A stretch of 9,396 nt of DNA from Arenicella sp. (lineage in GTDB: Bacteria; Pseudomonadota; Gammaproteobacteria; Arenicellales; Arenicellaceae). The notes under the pieces were generated by a model, which ran no database searches, was not told the origin of the DNA, and saw nothing but the letters and a program-made list of their open reading frames with translations. A program made the translations under genes and the position numbers. The number at the start of each line of letters is the position of its first letter. Position 1 is the stretch's first letter. Positions 1-7,386 of this stretch are shown here, one piece after another. Location of the stretch: positions 1 to 9,396 of the forward strand of contig JALZWI010000245.1 of the NCBI GenBank assembly GCA_023299895.1. The letters run 5' to 3'.

Positions 1-1
1 G

Positions 2-217
2 GGTGGACTCGTCCTCGTCCCAGAAACCTGGGATGTCCAAGGCGACACCCAAACCCTCCACTCTTGGTGGGTCATCGGAAAATGGCTGAAGTATGATCAT
101 CTCGTCCACGTCTTCGGATTTGGAACCTGCACTTGGCTCACTTGGGAAGCTCTCCGTGCCAGCATCCAATCGCGCCTCGGTCGTAAGCTCTATCCCTCCA
201 TGGGCATGATCTTCCTC
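2..217 (+). CDS. Fragment of a small multi-pass membrane protein, DUF2238/YjdF-like, probably from another genome
   Basis: The frame starting at base 2 is open from the window edge and reads as a plausible membrane protein, with WWVIGKWLKYDHLVHVFGFG followed by TWLTWEALRA and, at 200-217, MGMIFL. The KYDHLVH-FGFG pattern recalls DUF2238/YjdF-type predicted membrane proteins; this is from memory and the family call is tentative. Leucine and valine codons are almost all CTC and GTC, and isoleucine is ATC. That bias is absent from every other gene here and supports true coding on this strand. The frame stays open to a TAA at about 380, but after ~217 it runs antisense to the carbonic anhydrase and loses family-like character, so the gene appears cut there. 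The start lies beyond the window. Function is unknown. The fragment most likely belongs to a different organism joined to this contig. Confidence 0.45.
199..217. other. Probable chimeric sequence junction
   Basis: Left of here the plus strand codes for a membrane protein with C-ending codons. Right of here the minus strand codes for the delta carbonic anhydrase. Within 199-217 both readings are sensible: MGMIFL on plus and EEDHAHG on minus. A shared stretch of roughly this length is what a short-k-mer assembler would need to join two unrelated genomes wrongly. The two genes are codon-aligned in antisense, and the plus frame lacks TTA, CTA and TCA codons, which explains why the minus frame stays open to the window edge by chance. 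A natural recombination event is the alternative. Confidence 0.55.
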
Positions 218-997
218 AAATACATTGCTCTCGCACCATTTTCCAATTGTGTTGATATTGAGTTTGGCGCATTGTGGTCTAACGCTCCAAGTTACTTGCA
301 AAGGCGAACAGGCTTTTTCGTTGTAGCTTGGCCCTGTCGTCGAACCCATAAACTCAACTGGCAAACCCATGTTATCAGGTAAACCTTTCGCTTGGTGAAA
401 ACCATTTACTTGGTTGCCACTATAATTTAGGTCATTAAAATTTAGCGCATCTGCGTCATTAACTAACGTGAAAACCTGCGTTTCAACCCGTAAATCAGGA
501 TTGGCACATGCATCAGAAAGACACGAACCCAAGCCTGGGCCAGGATCGACATCGCAACTGGTATGTACCCAATGAACTTCGATGGTGTCGCCAGGCTGTA
601 GGTTTTTACAAATCTCACCTTCTGGTGGCGCCATCTCAGCATTGCTTAGGTTCTCAGAAATACCACATTGGTAGCCGCTGCCGTAGCCGTCTTGGCCATC
701 GCCCGCGTAGATCGAAAATGCTTCAGCCTTATGCTCCGCGTTTTTGTGAAAATGTATATTGCATAAATTCAATTCAGATGCCGGTGGCGCTAGGTCAAAT
801 ACGACCGAGTTAGTGCCAGTTTTAGAATCAATATCGCGTGGTGTTTGACCAGCATAGCCCATACACACCTCGTTAGACTCCATAGCCATTTTCTTTGCCT
901 CTTCATTATGTTGAGAGAAAGATGTATTGGTAATGGCAAGGACAAAAATTGTAACGATGCCTTGGGTACTCTGTTTGAATATTTTATTTATAGACAT
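199..997 (-). CDS. Delta-class carbonic anhydrase, periplasmic; extreme C-terminus lost at a sequence junction
   Basis: Carbonic anhydrases interconvert CO2 and bicarbonate using a zinc ion. The minus frame starting with ATG at 997 encodes a signal peptide (residues 1-29, hydrophobic core GIVTIFVLAI, probable cleavage near SFS-Q), so the mature enzyme should be periplasmic. Family-like features in order are CMGYAGQTPRDID (45-57), LCNIHFHKNAEHK (78-90), GDTIEVHWVHTSCD (136-149), GLGSCLS (155-161), GSTTGPSYNEK (218-228), VTWSVRP (235-241) and GKWCESNVFEEDHAHG (252-267). Histidines at 82, 84 and 142 or 145 are the likely zinc ligands, inferred from the HxH...H pattern. About ten cysteines suit an oxidising compartment. 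Related bacterial proteins, as I recall them, continue after HAHG with about 15 residues beginning VR. Here that tail is replaced by unrelated sequence, although the frame stays open to the window edge. The gene diverges from the acyltransferase. The family identification is confident; the coordinate at the C-terminal end is not. Confidence 0.85.
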
Positions 998-1231
998 TGG
1001 CTTAATTTAGTTAACTTGTTAAATGAATATATAATCTACGTTAGTGATTGTGAATTTAGTGTAATGAATCAGGTCGAATTTTGCTATTAATGCTCTGAGC
1101 TTAAAAGCTACGTATTAAGTAGCTGATAGTAAAGTAATCGGTAGTTTAAATATGAGATTAATTGAATGTATTTAATTTACGTGTGAAGTAGAATCGCTTA
1201 ACTAATCATTTAATAAGAAAAACAATTAACA
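998..1231. other. A+T-rich divergent intergenic spacer
   Basis: This 234-base spacer separates the leftward carbonic anhydrase gene from the rightward acyltransferase gene. Apart from the leftward promoter candidate at 1026-1054 I see no convincing element. On the plus strand there are TTGAAT (1162-1167) and TAGAAT (1189-1194), but they are 21 bases apart, too far for a good sigma70 promoter. Short frames in it have no coding character. Confidence 0.6.
1026..1054 (-). promoter_or_regulatory. Candidate sigma70 promoter of the delta carbonic anhydrase gene
   Basis: Read on the minus strand, TTCACA (1049-1054) and TATATT (1026-1031) are each five of six matches to the -35 and -10 consensus, separated by exactly 17 bases. 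Transcription would begin near 1019, giving a leader of about 22 bases before the ATG at 997. The spacer is A+T-rich, so chance matches are possible. Confidence 0.5.
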
Positions 1232-2266
1232 TTGATTGAGTTTAAGAAACCAGAAAAATATGTGCCTGCTCTCCAGGTATTAAGGGCCGTTGCTGCGTGG
1301 GCAGTAGTGATGTGCCACTACAATCAGGTTTTTTTCTCGTGGAACATGTCAGGCAGTTTTTTAGGTGAAGGGTTTGGTCATGTCAGCCGATATTATGGCC
1401 CGCTGGGAGTGGATGTTTTTTTTGTTATAAGTGGTTTTATTATTTTCTTAAGCGCTGAAAATGCTGTAAGTGTTAAAAATTTTTTCTTGAACAGAGCGAG
1501 TAGAATTGTTCCGCCATATTGGTTTTTCACCTTAATTTTATTGGTGCTAGTTATATTTTTCCCGGAGTCTAACAAGACTGAAGTCTATTGGAATTTTGAA
1601 TCAATACTAAAGTCCTTGTTTTTTGTCTATCATGAAAACCCATCGCCCTATCTAGGTGAATATCCCTTTCTTACGGTTGGTTGGACACTTAATTATGAAG
1701 TGATGTTTTACCTTCTATGTGTACTATTCCTGATGATGTTTCGTAAATGGTGGGCTTTGCCTTTGGTTATCTTGTTATTATTTTCAAGAAATATATGGGC
1801 GTTTGAATACTTAGAATATTTTTTTGATTCAAAATATATACGTGAATTTGCTTGGGGAATGATTATTGGTTTTGTTTATCGTAAAGGGTTTATTCCTAAT
1901 AATAATTACGTTGGTTTGATGGTTCTTTTGGTCTCGATTTTTTTCTTTTATACGGGAGGAGCTCAAGCGTATAAAATTCCTGCGATAACTCTGTTGATCG
2001 TCGCAGCGATGAGTTTTAAAAATGAGATATACAATAATTGCATAGGCAATTTTTTTCAGCATCTCGGAAATATTTCATACTCAACTTATTTGGCTCACGG
2101 CGCAGTTTCTTTTTCGGTTTGTTTGTCCTTGTTTGGAGAGAATTCAGTCTATCCTAACGAAGCTTTATTATTATTGACCTATATTTTGGTGACCTATTGT
2201 TGTTCTGTGTTTGGTTATAGTTTTGTAGAAAACAATAAATTTAACCGTTGGGTACGTCGTCTTTAA
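1232..2266 (+). CDS. Acyltransferase 3 family membrane O-acyltransferase (OafA/OatA-like)
   Basis: Members of this family are multi-pass inner-membrane proteins that move acyl groups, often acetyl, onto sugars of lipopolysaccharide, exopolysaccharide, peptidoglycan or small glycosides. The 344 residues show the usual family pattern: VPALQVLRAVAAWAVVMCHY (11-30) with the conserved histidine H29, GVDVFFVISGFIIF (59-72), NRASRIVPPYW (87-97), GWTLNYEVMFY (150-160) and LGNISYSTYLAH (278-289). About ten hydrophobic segments are visible. The length is typical for the membrane domain alone; there is no SGNH extension. The start is a TTG: the in-frame stop TAA at 1214-1216 leaves no ATG before residue 27, which lies inside the first helix. 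Only a weak AGAAA precedes it. The gene stands alone, divergent from the carbonic anhydrase and converging on the LON-domain gene 21 bases away. It is clearly more A+T-rich than its neighbours, suggesting acquisition by transfer, as is common for surface-glycan modifying genes. The acceptor cannot be predicted. Confidence 0.9.
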   Translation: MIEFKKPEKYVPALQVLRAVAAWAVVMCHYNQVFFSWNMSGSFLGEGFGHVSRYYGPLGVDVFFVISGFIIFLSAENAVSVKNFFLNRASRIVPPYWFFTLILLVLVIFFPESNKTEVYWNFESILKSLFFVYHENPSPYLGEYPFLTVGWTLNYEVMFYLLCVLFLMMFRKWWALPLVILLLFSRNIWAFEYLEYFFDSKYIREFAWGMIIGFVYRKGFIPNNNYVGLMVLLVSIFFFYTGGAQAYKIPAITLLIVAAMSFKNEIYNNCIGNFFQHLGNISYSTYLAHGAVSFSVCLSLFGENSVYPNEALLLLTYILVTYCCSVFGYSFVENNKFNRWVRRL

Positions 2267-2287
2267 ATAGGCTAACTACTTGTCAAG

Positions 2288-2944
2288 TTAATGAAGTGGC
2301 TCAGGCTCTGTTTTGTTTGTCTCGCGTGAACTTAGCAGTAGAGCGATAAGGTGATCGAGCAAGTTTTTTTGGTTGTTAGCTTCTAGTAGCATTTGTTTAT
2401 CTTCAGACTTAAATGGCAATGATCCGACTAGATTATTAATCAGCTCTGCCGTTGGTAATTGATTCAATAATCCCCAGTCGGTTTCAAAACTATTTGTTTG
2501 AAAATAAACTTTCAATGCGGCTTTTAATCTATTTACCAAAGTCTCAGAATGTTCTTCATGTACTTGATAATCGATTTCAAACGCTGACCAATCAGGTGCA
2601 ATTATTCTGTATCCGCGAGTGCTTGATAACTCCTCTTTATTTCTAAAACGACAGATGCCTGTCAGTACAATCTCCAATCTGCCGTCGATACTTTCGCCGT
2701 ATTGTGTGATTCTTGCCGCGCAGCCTATGTCATATAATCCTTGCTCTGAGTTCTCTTGTTTAGGTTGAATCATGCCGATTAACTGTTCAGTACGCATCGC
2801 ATCCCTGACCATATTTAAGTAACGTGGTTCAAAAATATTTAGTGGCAAGATACCGCCTGGCATGACAATAGCACCTGTTAGTGGAAATATGGGTAAGGTC
2901 GTTGGTAGTTGATCGAAACGTTGTAGAAATGGATTGTCTGGCAT
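2288..2944 (-). CDS. Stand-alone LON substrate-binding domain protein
   Basis: The 218-residue product consists of the LON N-terminal (substrate-binding) domain, PF02190, without the ATPase and protease domains of Lon. Evidence is LPIFPLTGAIVMPGGILPLN (17-36) followed by IFEPRYLNM, then YDIGCAARIT (71-80), GRLEIVLTGICRFR (88-101) and the C-terminal helical part with NNLVGSLPFKSEDKQMLLEA (170-189). Such single-domain proteins of about 190-220 residues are common in proteobacteria. They are presumed cytosolic and to bind unfolded polypeptides or act as adaptors, but their role is not settled. There is no signal peptide. The start is ATG with only a weak GATAAAG upstream. The gene lies about 100 bases downstream of the PepSY protein gene on the same strand. 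TTGACT and TATCAT upstream are 21 bases apart, too far for a strong promoter, so co-transcription with the PepSY gene is possible. It converges with the acyltransferase, and I see no good terminator in the 21-base gap. Confidence 0.9.
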   Translation of the reverse strand: MPDNPFLQRFDQLPTTLPIFPLTGAIVMPGGILPLNIFEPRYLNMVRDAMRTEQLIGMIQPKQENSEQGLYDIGCAARITQYGESIDGRLEIVLTGICRFRNKEELSSTRGYRIIAPDWSAFEIDYQVHEEHSETLVNRLKAALKVYFQTNSFETDWGLLNQLPTAELINNLVGSLPFKSEDKQMLLEANNQKNLLDHLIALLLSSRETNKTEPEPLH

Positions 2945-3043
2945 GCTTTATCTGTTATCAATAGTGTTAGGTAAATGATACCGCTAGCATTGTCTGTGTT
3001 TAGTCAAAGCAACGAATTTAAGGCATTAATCTAATAAGAAAAC

Positions 3044-4117
3044 TCAAGCTAAGTTATTTTTTTTAAAAAACGAGATCACTCCAAATAGGGTAATAATGAA
3101 CAAAGTTAGCCCTACTATGCTTAATAGTAAGCGATACCAAAGGCCTAATTTAGCAGTATGCAGTGGATATAAAAAATCATATATGCGTTCGAGTTTTGGA
3201 CGTTTTAGGTCATCGATGTTGATATCCATGAAGCCTCGCTCGACGTCAATATAGATGCTCGTTTTGCCAGCTTTATTCCAGCCATTGGCTTGCTCTAAAC
3301 CGACAATTCGATAAGGTGAGAAAGCAGACTCTGGTGAGACCCAGCGAATTGTCGCCCCAGGGTGTTGCTGTACAGCGCGAGTTAATACCTGCGACCATGT
3401 GGTAAATTCTACACCATTGAGGGAGTCGGTTGGCCCTTCCGATAATAAGTAATCATCATCGACTAAAAATGGATCTACTAACCATTCCCTTGATTGATCA
3501 GGATAGGTCAATACGATGCCTGTGATACAAATAATTAAAACGGGTAAAGAAACGACTAAGCCTAGATTGCTATGACTGCGAATGAGTTCACCTTTGGGTA
3601 CCCCTTTGAGTTTAGAGGGTAGTAAACCGAGCTTGAAGGCGCGGCGGCGTGGCCACCAAATCATGAGGCCGAGCAATAGCATCGGAATCAAAAGCAGACC
3701 ACTGAAACCCGCGATATTAAGGCCGATGTCATTGCCTAATAAAAATCGATGATGCAGGTCTAACAACCAGTCTTCAAAACGGCCATTATCACTCCATTGA
3801 TCTATTATTTTTCCATCTTGGTTATACCAAGCGCGCTTCCCTCGATCAAGGTAAGCTTTATATAAGCTCAAGTCTTCAGAGTGGATTTGAATCAGTAGTA
3901 GTTCATGCTCGGCGTAATGAGAACTTATTGCCTCAAGAGTGTTAGCAAGAGAATTGATATCTGTTTGCACTGTTTGGCGAGCATCGGGCATGCTAAGCCA
4001 TAAGTATTCTTTTTTCCAAACTAGCAGTGTGCCAGTCAGGCTAATACTGAGTACGCTGAGGCATAGAGCTAATCCTAACCAACGATGTAGCCACTTATAG
4101 ATATTAATCAATTTCAT
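3044..4117 (-). CDS. PepSY-associated transmembrane protein (PepSY_TM / PiuB-like family)
   Basis: This inner-membrane protein shows the four-helix PepSY_TM pattern. Helix 1 is residues 13-34 after YKWLHRWLGL, with TG at 29-30. A periplasmic stretch ends in LHHRFLLG (121-128). Helix 2 (137-155) ends in WWPRRR. Helix 3 (184-204) follows RSHSNLG and contains ITG. Helix 4 (327-350) follows LHTAKLG (319-325). Conserved histidines at 11, 122, 182 and 320 flank the membrane, as in family members proposed to bind haem or take part in reduction of iron-siderophore complexes. I chose ATG at 4117 (357 residues). An in-frame TTG at 4150 would add 11 residues that do not look like the family start and would begin inside the T-run of the hairpin just upstream. 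There is no clear ribosome binding site. The gene is 86 bases downstream of the RND permease on the same strand, so it probably depends on read-through from the efflux operon. Its substrate is unknown, and no iron or siderophore gene is visible nearby. Confidence 0.88.
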   Translation of the reverse strand: MKLINIYKWLHRWLGLALCLSVLSISLTGTLLVWKKEYLWLSMPDARQTVQTDINSLANTLEAISSHYAEHELLLIQIHSEDLSLYKAYLDRGKRAWYNQDGKIIDQWSDNGRFEDWLLDLHHRFLLGNDIGLNIAGFSGLLLIPMLLLGLMIWWPRRRAFKLGLLPSKLKGVPKGELIRSHSNLGLVVSLPVLIICITGIVLTYPDQSREWLVDPFLVDDDYLLSEGPTDSLNGVEFTTWSQVLTRAVQQHPGATIRWVSPESAFSPYRIVGLEQANGWNKAGKTSIYIDVERGFMDINIDDLKRPKLERIYDFLYPLHTAKLGLWYRLLLSIVGLTLFIITLFGVISFFKKNNLA

Positions 4118-4145
4118 GTGGCACAGAGTATCATTTGAACGACAA

Positions 4146-4178
4146 TACAAAAGCGGTAACTGCTAAACAGTTGCCGCT
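4146..4178 (-). terminator. Terminator-like hairpin after the RND permease gene
   Basis: Arms of 11 bases (4152-4162 and 4168-4178, plus strand AGCGGTAACTG and CAGTTGCCGCT) surround a 5-base loop. In the leftward transcript the stem has a single C-A mismatch and is followed directly by TTTTGTATTG, a short U-run. It lies 26 bases beyond the permease stop. It could end, or reduce, transcription into the PepSY gene, whose ATG is only about 30 bases further on. The mismatch and the short U-run suggest partial termination. Confidence 0.5.
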
Positions 4179-4203
4179 GATTTTCTCGCTAATAGATGAT
4201 TTG

Positions 4204-7200
4204 TTAAGTTACTGCTTGGTCCGTTTTTGTGTTGGGTGATAGGCCGTCATCGATATTCGATTCATTGTTTCTATCGCCTCTAAACAAATTTTTGACATCG
4301 TCAGCTATTAGCATGTTTATCGGCACGAAAAACAAGGTGATGATCGTGGCGAACACAATTCCAAATGAGAGCGAGACGGCCATCGGTTGCAAGAATGCAG
4401 CACTAGAATCGGCTGCACCTATAAAAGTTAGCGGCATTAATCCAAAAAAGGTGGTTAATGACGTTAGCATGACCGGGCGAAAACGGCGGACACCTGCGAT
4501 TCTCACCGCCTCAAGCAGTTTGACACCTTGCGCGCGCAGTTGATTAATATAATCGACTAGCACCAGGCTGTCGTTAATCACCACGCCGACTAAAGCAAGT
4601 AAGCCAAGAATACTTAATAATGAAATTGGAATCCCTAATAACCAGTGCCCAAAAACGCCTCCGATCAATGAAAACGGGATCACTGACATAACGATAAGCG
4701 GCATCGTGTAGGATTTAAGTGGAAGCGCAAGCAGAACATATATTACAAAGAGCAAGACTGAACCACTTACCCAAAGGCTGCTAAAGGCTTGGCGTTGCTC
4801 ATCGGCTTCGCCAGTGAGTTCAGCCCTGACGCTTGGATATAGCAACAATGTTTGTTCAAGAAACTCTTCAATTTGACTATTGATGATCGTCATATTAGCG
4901 GTTTCTTTGTTTACATCCGCAGTTACGCTCACTGTTCTGTATTGATTAATACGGTTGATCGAAGTCGGACCTCGATCTGGGTATAATTGCGCGACAGACG
5001 ATAGGGGTACTTGCTCGCCATTAGGCGTGCTTATCAGCATTGATTGTAATGTGTCGGTTGATGAACGTTCAGATTTCGGGAATCTAACGAGTACACGTAC
5101 GTCGTCGCGACCACGTTGAATACGTTGCGCTTGCAAGCCATTAAAGGCGTTACCTACCTGAGCTAAGATGTCACCGCGAGTTAATCCGATTAAATGTGCT
5201 TGTGGTTTTAATTCAATTCGAATTTCTTCTTTGCCATTTTCCAAGCTGTCACCTATGTCAAAAACACTCTCAAATTCTGCGAGGCGGACTTTTAACTTGT
5301 CAGAGACAGAGCGCAACTCTTCAAAAGATTGTCCACGAAGTTCAACATTAATTGGATCCCCAGAATCAAAGAAGCGTGAGCGAAAAGTCAGTGATTCTGC
5401 ACCGGGAATGTCGCCAACACGGTCTCGCCACTCACTAAGAATTTTTAAGCTAGAAATATCTACAACGCGATCACTAATAGGCATTCCTTCAAACGTGAGT
5501 GATGCAACATTTGAGGATAAGCCACCACCACCACGACCAACTTGACCAGTTTTAGCCAAAATATTGGTAATAATGGGCTCTCCACCTTCACCATTTAAAT
5601 ATACTTTTTTAAGCTCTTCGCCTACTTCCATAAATTTTTGCATGTAGCTGTCGGTCACTTCAAATGCTGTGCCGGCAGGCATAACAAGATTAATAGAGCC
5701 GCCTTCTTGTTCCGTGCTTGGTATAAAAACAAACTTCGACCATCCAGTCATGATCGTAACCACAATGACAACTAACAAACAAATAAAGCCGGTTGAAACA
5801 GTGTGCCGATATGCAATCGCTTTTTCTAATGCAGGCTTATAATACTTGACGATCATATTCTCAAAGCCATGCGCAAAATTCATTTGCCAACGCCCAAAAC
5901 GGCCAATTTTATCGGGATCTCTTAATTTAATATGGCTTAAGTGAGCTGGCAGAATGAGTTTTGATTCTACCAATGAAAATAAAAGTACCGGGATAACGAC
6001 CGCTGGTATTGGTGCAAATATTCGCTCCCATCGCCCTTCTAGATAGATGATTGGCACAAAGGCAGCAACGGTTGTTAAGATACCAAAAGTGACAGGTACT
6101 GCCACGGATTTCGTGCCGTTGATTGCAGCAGTGATGCCATCTTCGCCGTCCCTTAAACGTGAATAGACACTTTCACTGGTAACGATGGCGTCATCCACAA
6201 CAATACCAAGTACAGTAATGAAGCCAAATAAACTCATCAAATTGATACTAATGCCGAGCTGGTCAATAACCGCCAAAGCACCCATAAAGGTAACGGGTAT
6301 ACCAAGCACAACCCATCCCGCAACGGCGGGCCGTAAAAATAAGGCTAATAGAATCATTACTAATAGCCCGCCTTGAATGGCACTCCATTTAAGGGTGCCA
6401 AGTCGAGAGACTAACCGTTCGGCATCATCATCCCAATATTCGATCGTAGTCCCGACAGGCATGTTAGCCTGTCTTTGTGCGACATACGTTTTAACAAGGT
6501 TGGAAATATCGATTGAATCTTCCTCTTCTGTCCTTTGCACATCAATCAACGCGGCAAGGTTGCCATTGAATCTGGCAAGCAATGACTCTTCTTCAAAACC
6601 GTCATTAATATCAGCCACATCGGATACACGAATAATCGAGCCATCTCGATTGGTTTTCACAACAATATCGGCGAAGTCACCATGTCGATAAGCTTGACCT
6701 TTTGAACGAAGTAAAATATCACCACCAGCGGCGCGGATATTGCCAGCCGATAAATCTTGAGAGCTGTTTCGAATCGAGTTTGTAACTTGGTTAATTGTTA
6801 GATCAAATTTGCGAAGCTTATCTTGGCTAACTTCAATCGCGATTTCATAATTACGTACTGAATCTAGTGTCGCTAAACTAATGCCTTCCAAGCGCAATAA
6901 ATCCTCTCGTACTTGTTCAGCCAGTTGCCGGGTTTCAAGTTCTCCGTAGACTGAAGTAACCGCAATGGAAATAACCGAAATCTGACGTTGTGCAAGCGCG
7001 ACAATAGGTCGTTCCGCTTCGGCTGGGAAAGTGTTGATTGAGTCAACTCGATTTTTAATTTCATCCAATAGATCACGCGGGTTGTAGCCTTCGCTGATTT
7101 CGATTGAAATATTAGTCGATCCCTCTCTAGATGTACTTCGAATTTCTTCAATTCCGGCAAGATCCTGGACGGCTTCTTCGACTCGTACCGCTACGCCTAG

Positions 7201-7377
7201 TTCTATATCTTCTGGCGTTGCTCCTCTTAGTGTGACATTGACACTCACAGTGTCGGGCGTTGAAAGAGGGAAAATTTCAAGCTTAACGCCAGTAAATAAA
7301 CTGACAAAACCAAGCATTAAAATCCCAATCATCAATAGATTGGCGGCAACTGGGTTTTTTGCAAACCATTCAATCAT
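4204..7377 (-). CDS. RND-family efflux transporter permease (AcrB/HAE-type)
   Basis: This 1057-residue protein has the full RND architecture: a cytosolic N-terminus (MIEWFAKNP), helix 1 (about 11-29), a large periplasmic porter/docking region (about 35-335), helices 2-6 (about 333-480), a further helix near 527-546, a second periplasmic region (about 550-865) and helices 8-12 (868-1024). Proton-relay aspartates are visible in helix 4 as GIVVDDAIV (D395, D396). In helix 10 the position that holds the essential lysine of AcrB reads VVINDSLVLVDY (N935, D936), as in other RND subfamilies. A glycine-rich loop, GRGGGGLSS (614-622), lies in the second periplasmic region. It should export compounds from periplasm or inner membrane using the proton gradient, as a trimer with the adaptor encoded just upstream and an outer-membrane channel. 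The start is firm: AGGAG (7384-7388) stands 6 bases before the ATG and overlaps the adaptor's TAG stop, so translation is probably coupled. The substrate cannot be read from sequence. Confidence 0.95.
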   Translation of the reverse strand: MIEWFAKNPVAANLLMIGILMLGFVSLFTGVKLEIFPLSTPDTVSVNVTLRGATPEDIELGVAVRVEEAVQDLAGIEEIRSTSREGSTNISIEISEGYNPRDLLDEIKNRVDSINTFPAEAERPIVALAQRQISVISIAVTSVYGELETRQLAEQVREDLLRLEGISLATLDSVRNYEIAIEVSQDKLRKFDLTINQVTNSIRNSSQDLSAGNIRAAGGDILLRSKGQAYRHGDFADIVVKTNRDGSIIRVSDVADINDGFEEESLLARFNGNLAALIDVQRTEEEDSIDISNLVKTYVAQRQANMPVGTTIEYWDDDAERLVSRLGTLKWSAIQGGLLVMILLALFLRPAVAGWVVLGIPVTFMGALAVIDQLGISINLMSLFGFITVLGIVVDDAIVTSESVYSRLRDGEDGITAAINGTKSVAVPVTFGILTTVAAFVPIIYLEGRWERIFAPIPAVVIPVLLFSLVESKLILPAHLSHIKLRDPDKIGRFGRWQMNFAHGFENMIVKYYKPALEKAIAYRHTVSTGFICLLVVIVVTIMTGWSKFVFIPSTEQEGGSINLVMPAGTAFEVTDSYMQKFMEVGEELKKVYLNGEGGEPIITNILAKTGQVGRGGGGLSSNVASLTFEGMPISDRVVDISSLKILSEWRDRVGDIPGAESLTFRSRFFDSGDPINVELRGQSFEELRSVSDKLKVRLAEFESVFDIGDSLENGKEEIRIELKPQAHLIGLTRGDILAQVGNAFNGLQAQRIQRGRDDVRVLVRFPKSERSSTDTLQSMLISTPNGEQVPLSSVAQLYPDRGPTSINRINQYRTVSVTADVNKETANMTIINSQIEEFLEQTLLLYPSVRAELTGEADEQRQAFSSLWVSGSVLLFVIYVLLALPLKSYTMPLIVMSVIPFSLIGGVFGHWLLGIPISLLSILGLLALVGVVINDSLVLVDYINQLRAQGVKLLEAVRIAGVRRFRPVMLTSLTTFFGLMPLTFIGAADSSAAFLQPMAVSLSFGIVFATIITLFFVPINMLIADDVKNLFRGDRNNESNIDDGLSPNTKTDQAVT

Positions 7378-7386
7378 TTCAATCTC

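Noticed and set aside
218..382. Continuation of the plus-strand membrane-protein frame
   Set aside because: After the junction the frame is antisense to conserved carbonic anhydrase motifs and loses its C-ending codon bias; it is open by chance.
508..1090. Plus-strand open frames of about 100 and 80 codons
   Set aside because: They run antisense to the delta carbonic anhydrase, have no family-like sequence, and the second ends in A+T-rich spacer.
1162..1194. Plus-strand promoter for the acyltransferase gene
   Set aside because: The two hexamer-like elements are 21 bases apart, outside the workable spacing.
2273..2290. Inverted repeat between the convergent acyltransferase and LON-domain genes (TAACT/AGTTA and ACTTG/CAAGT)
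   Set aside because: The pairings overlap, are A+T-rich, and the longer one leaves a one-base loop; no U-run follows, so a terminator is not supported.
4118..4150. TTG start adding 11 residues to the PepSY protein
   Set aside because: The extension does not resemble the family's N-terminus and would start inside the U-run of the upstream hairpin; the internal ATG gives the expected KWLHRWLGL beginning.
4229..6691. Several plus-strand open frames of 60-125 codons inside the RND permease gene
   Set aside because: All are antisense shadows of a well-conserved coding sequence, rich in Ser, Arg and Pro with no recognisable domain.
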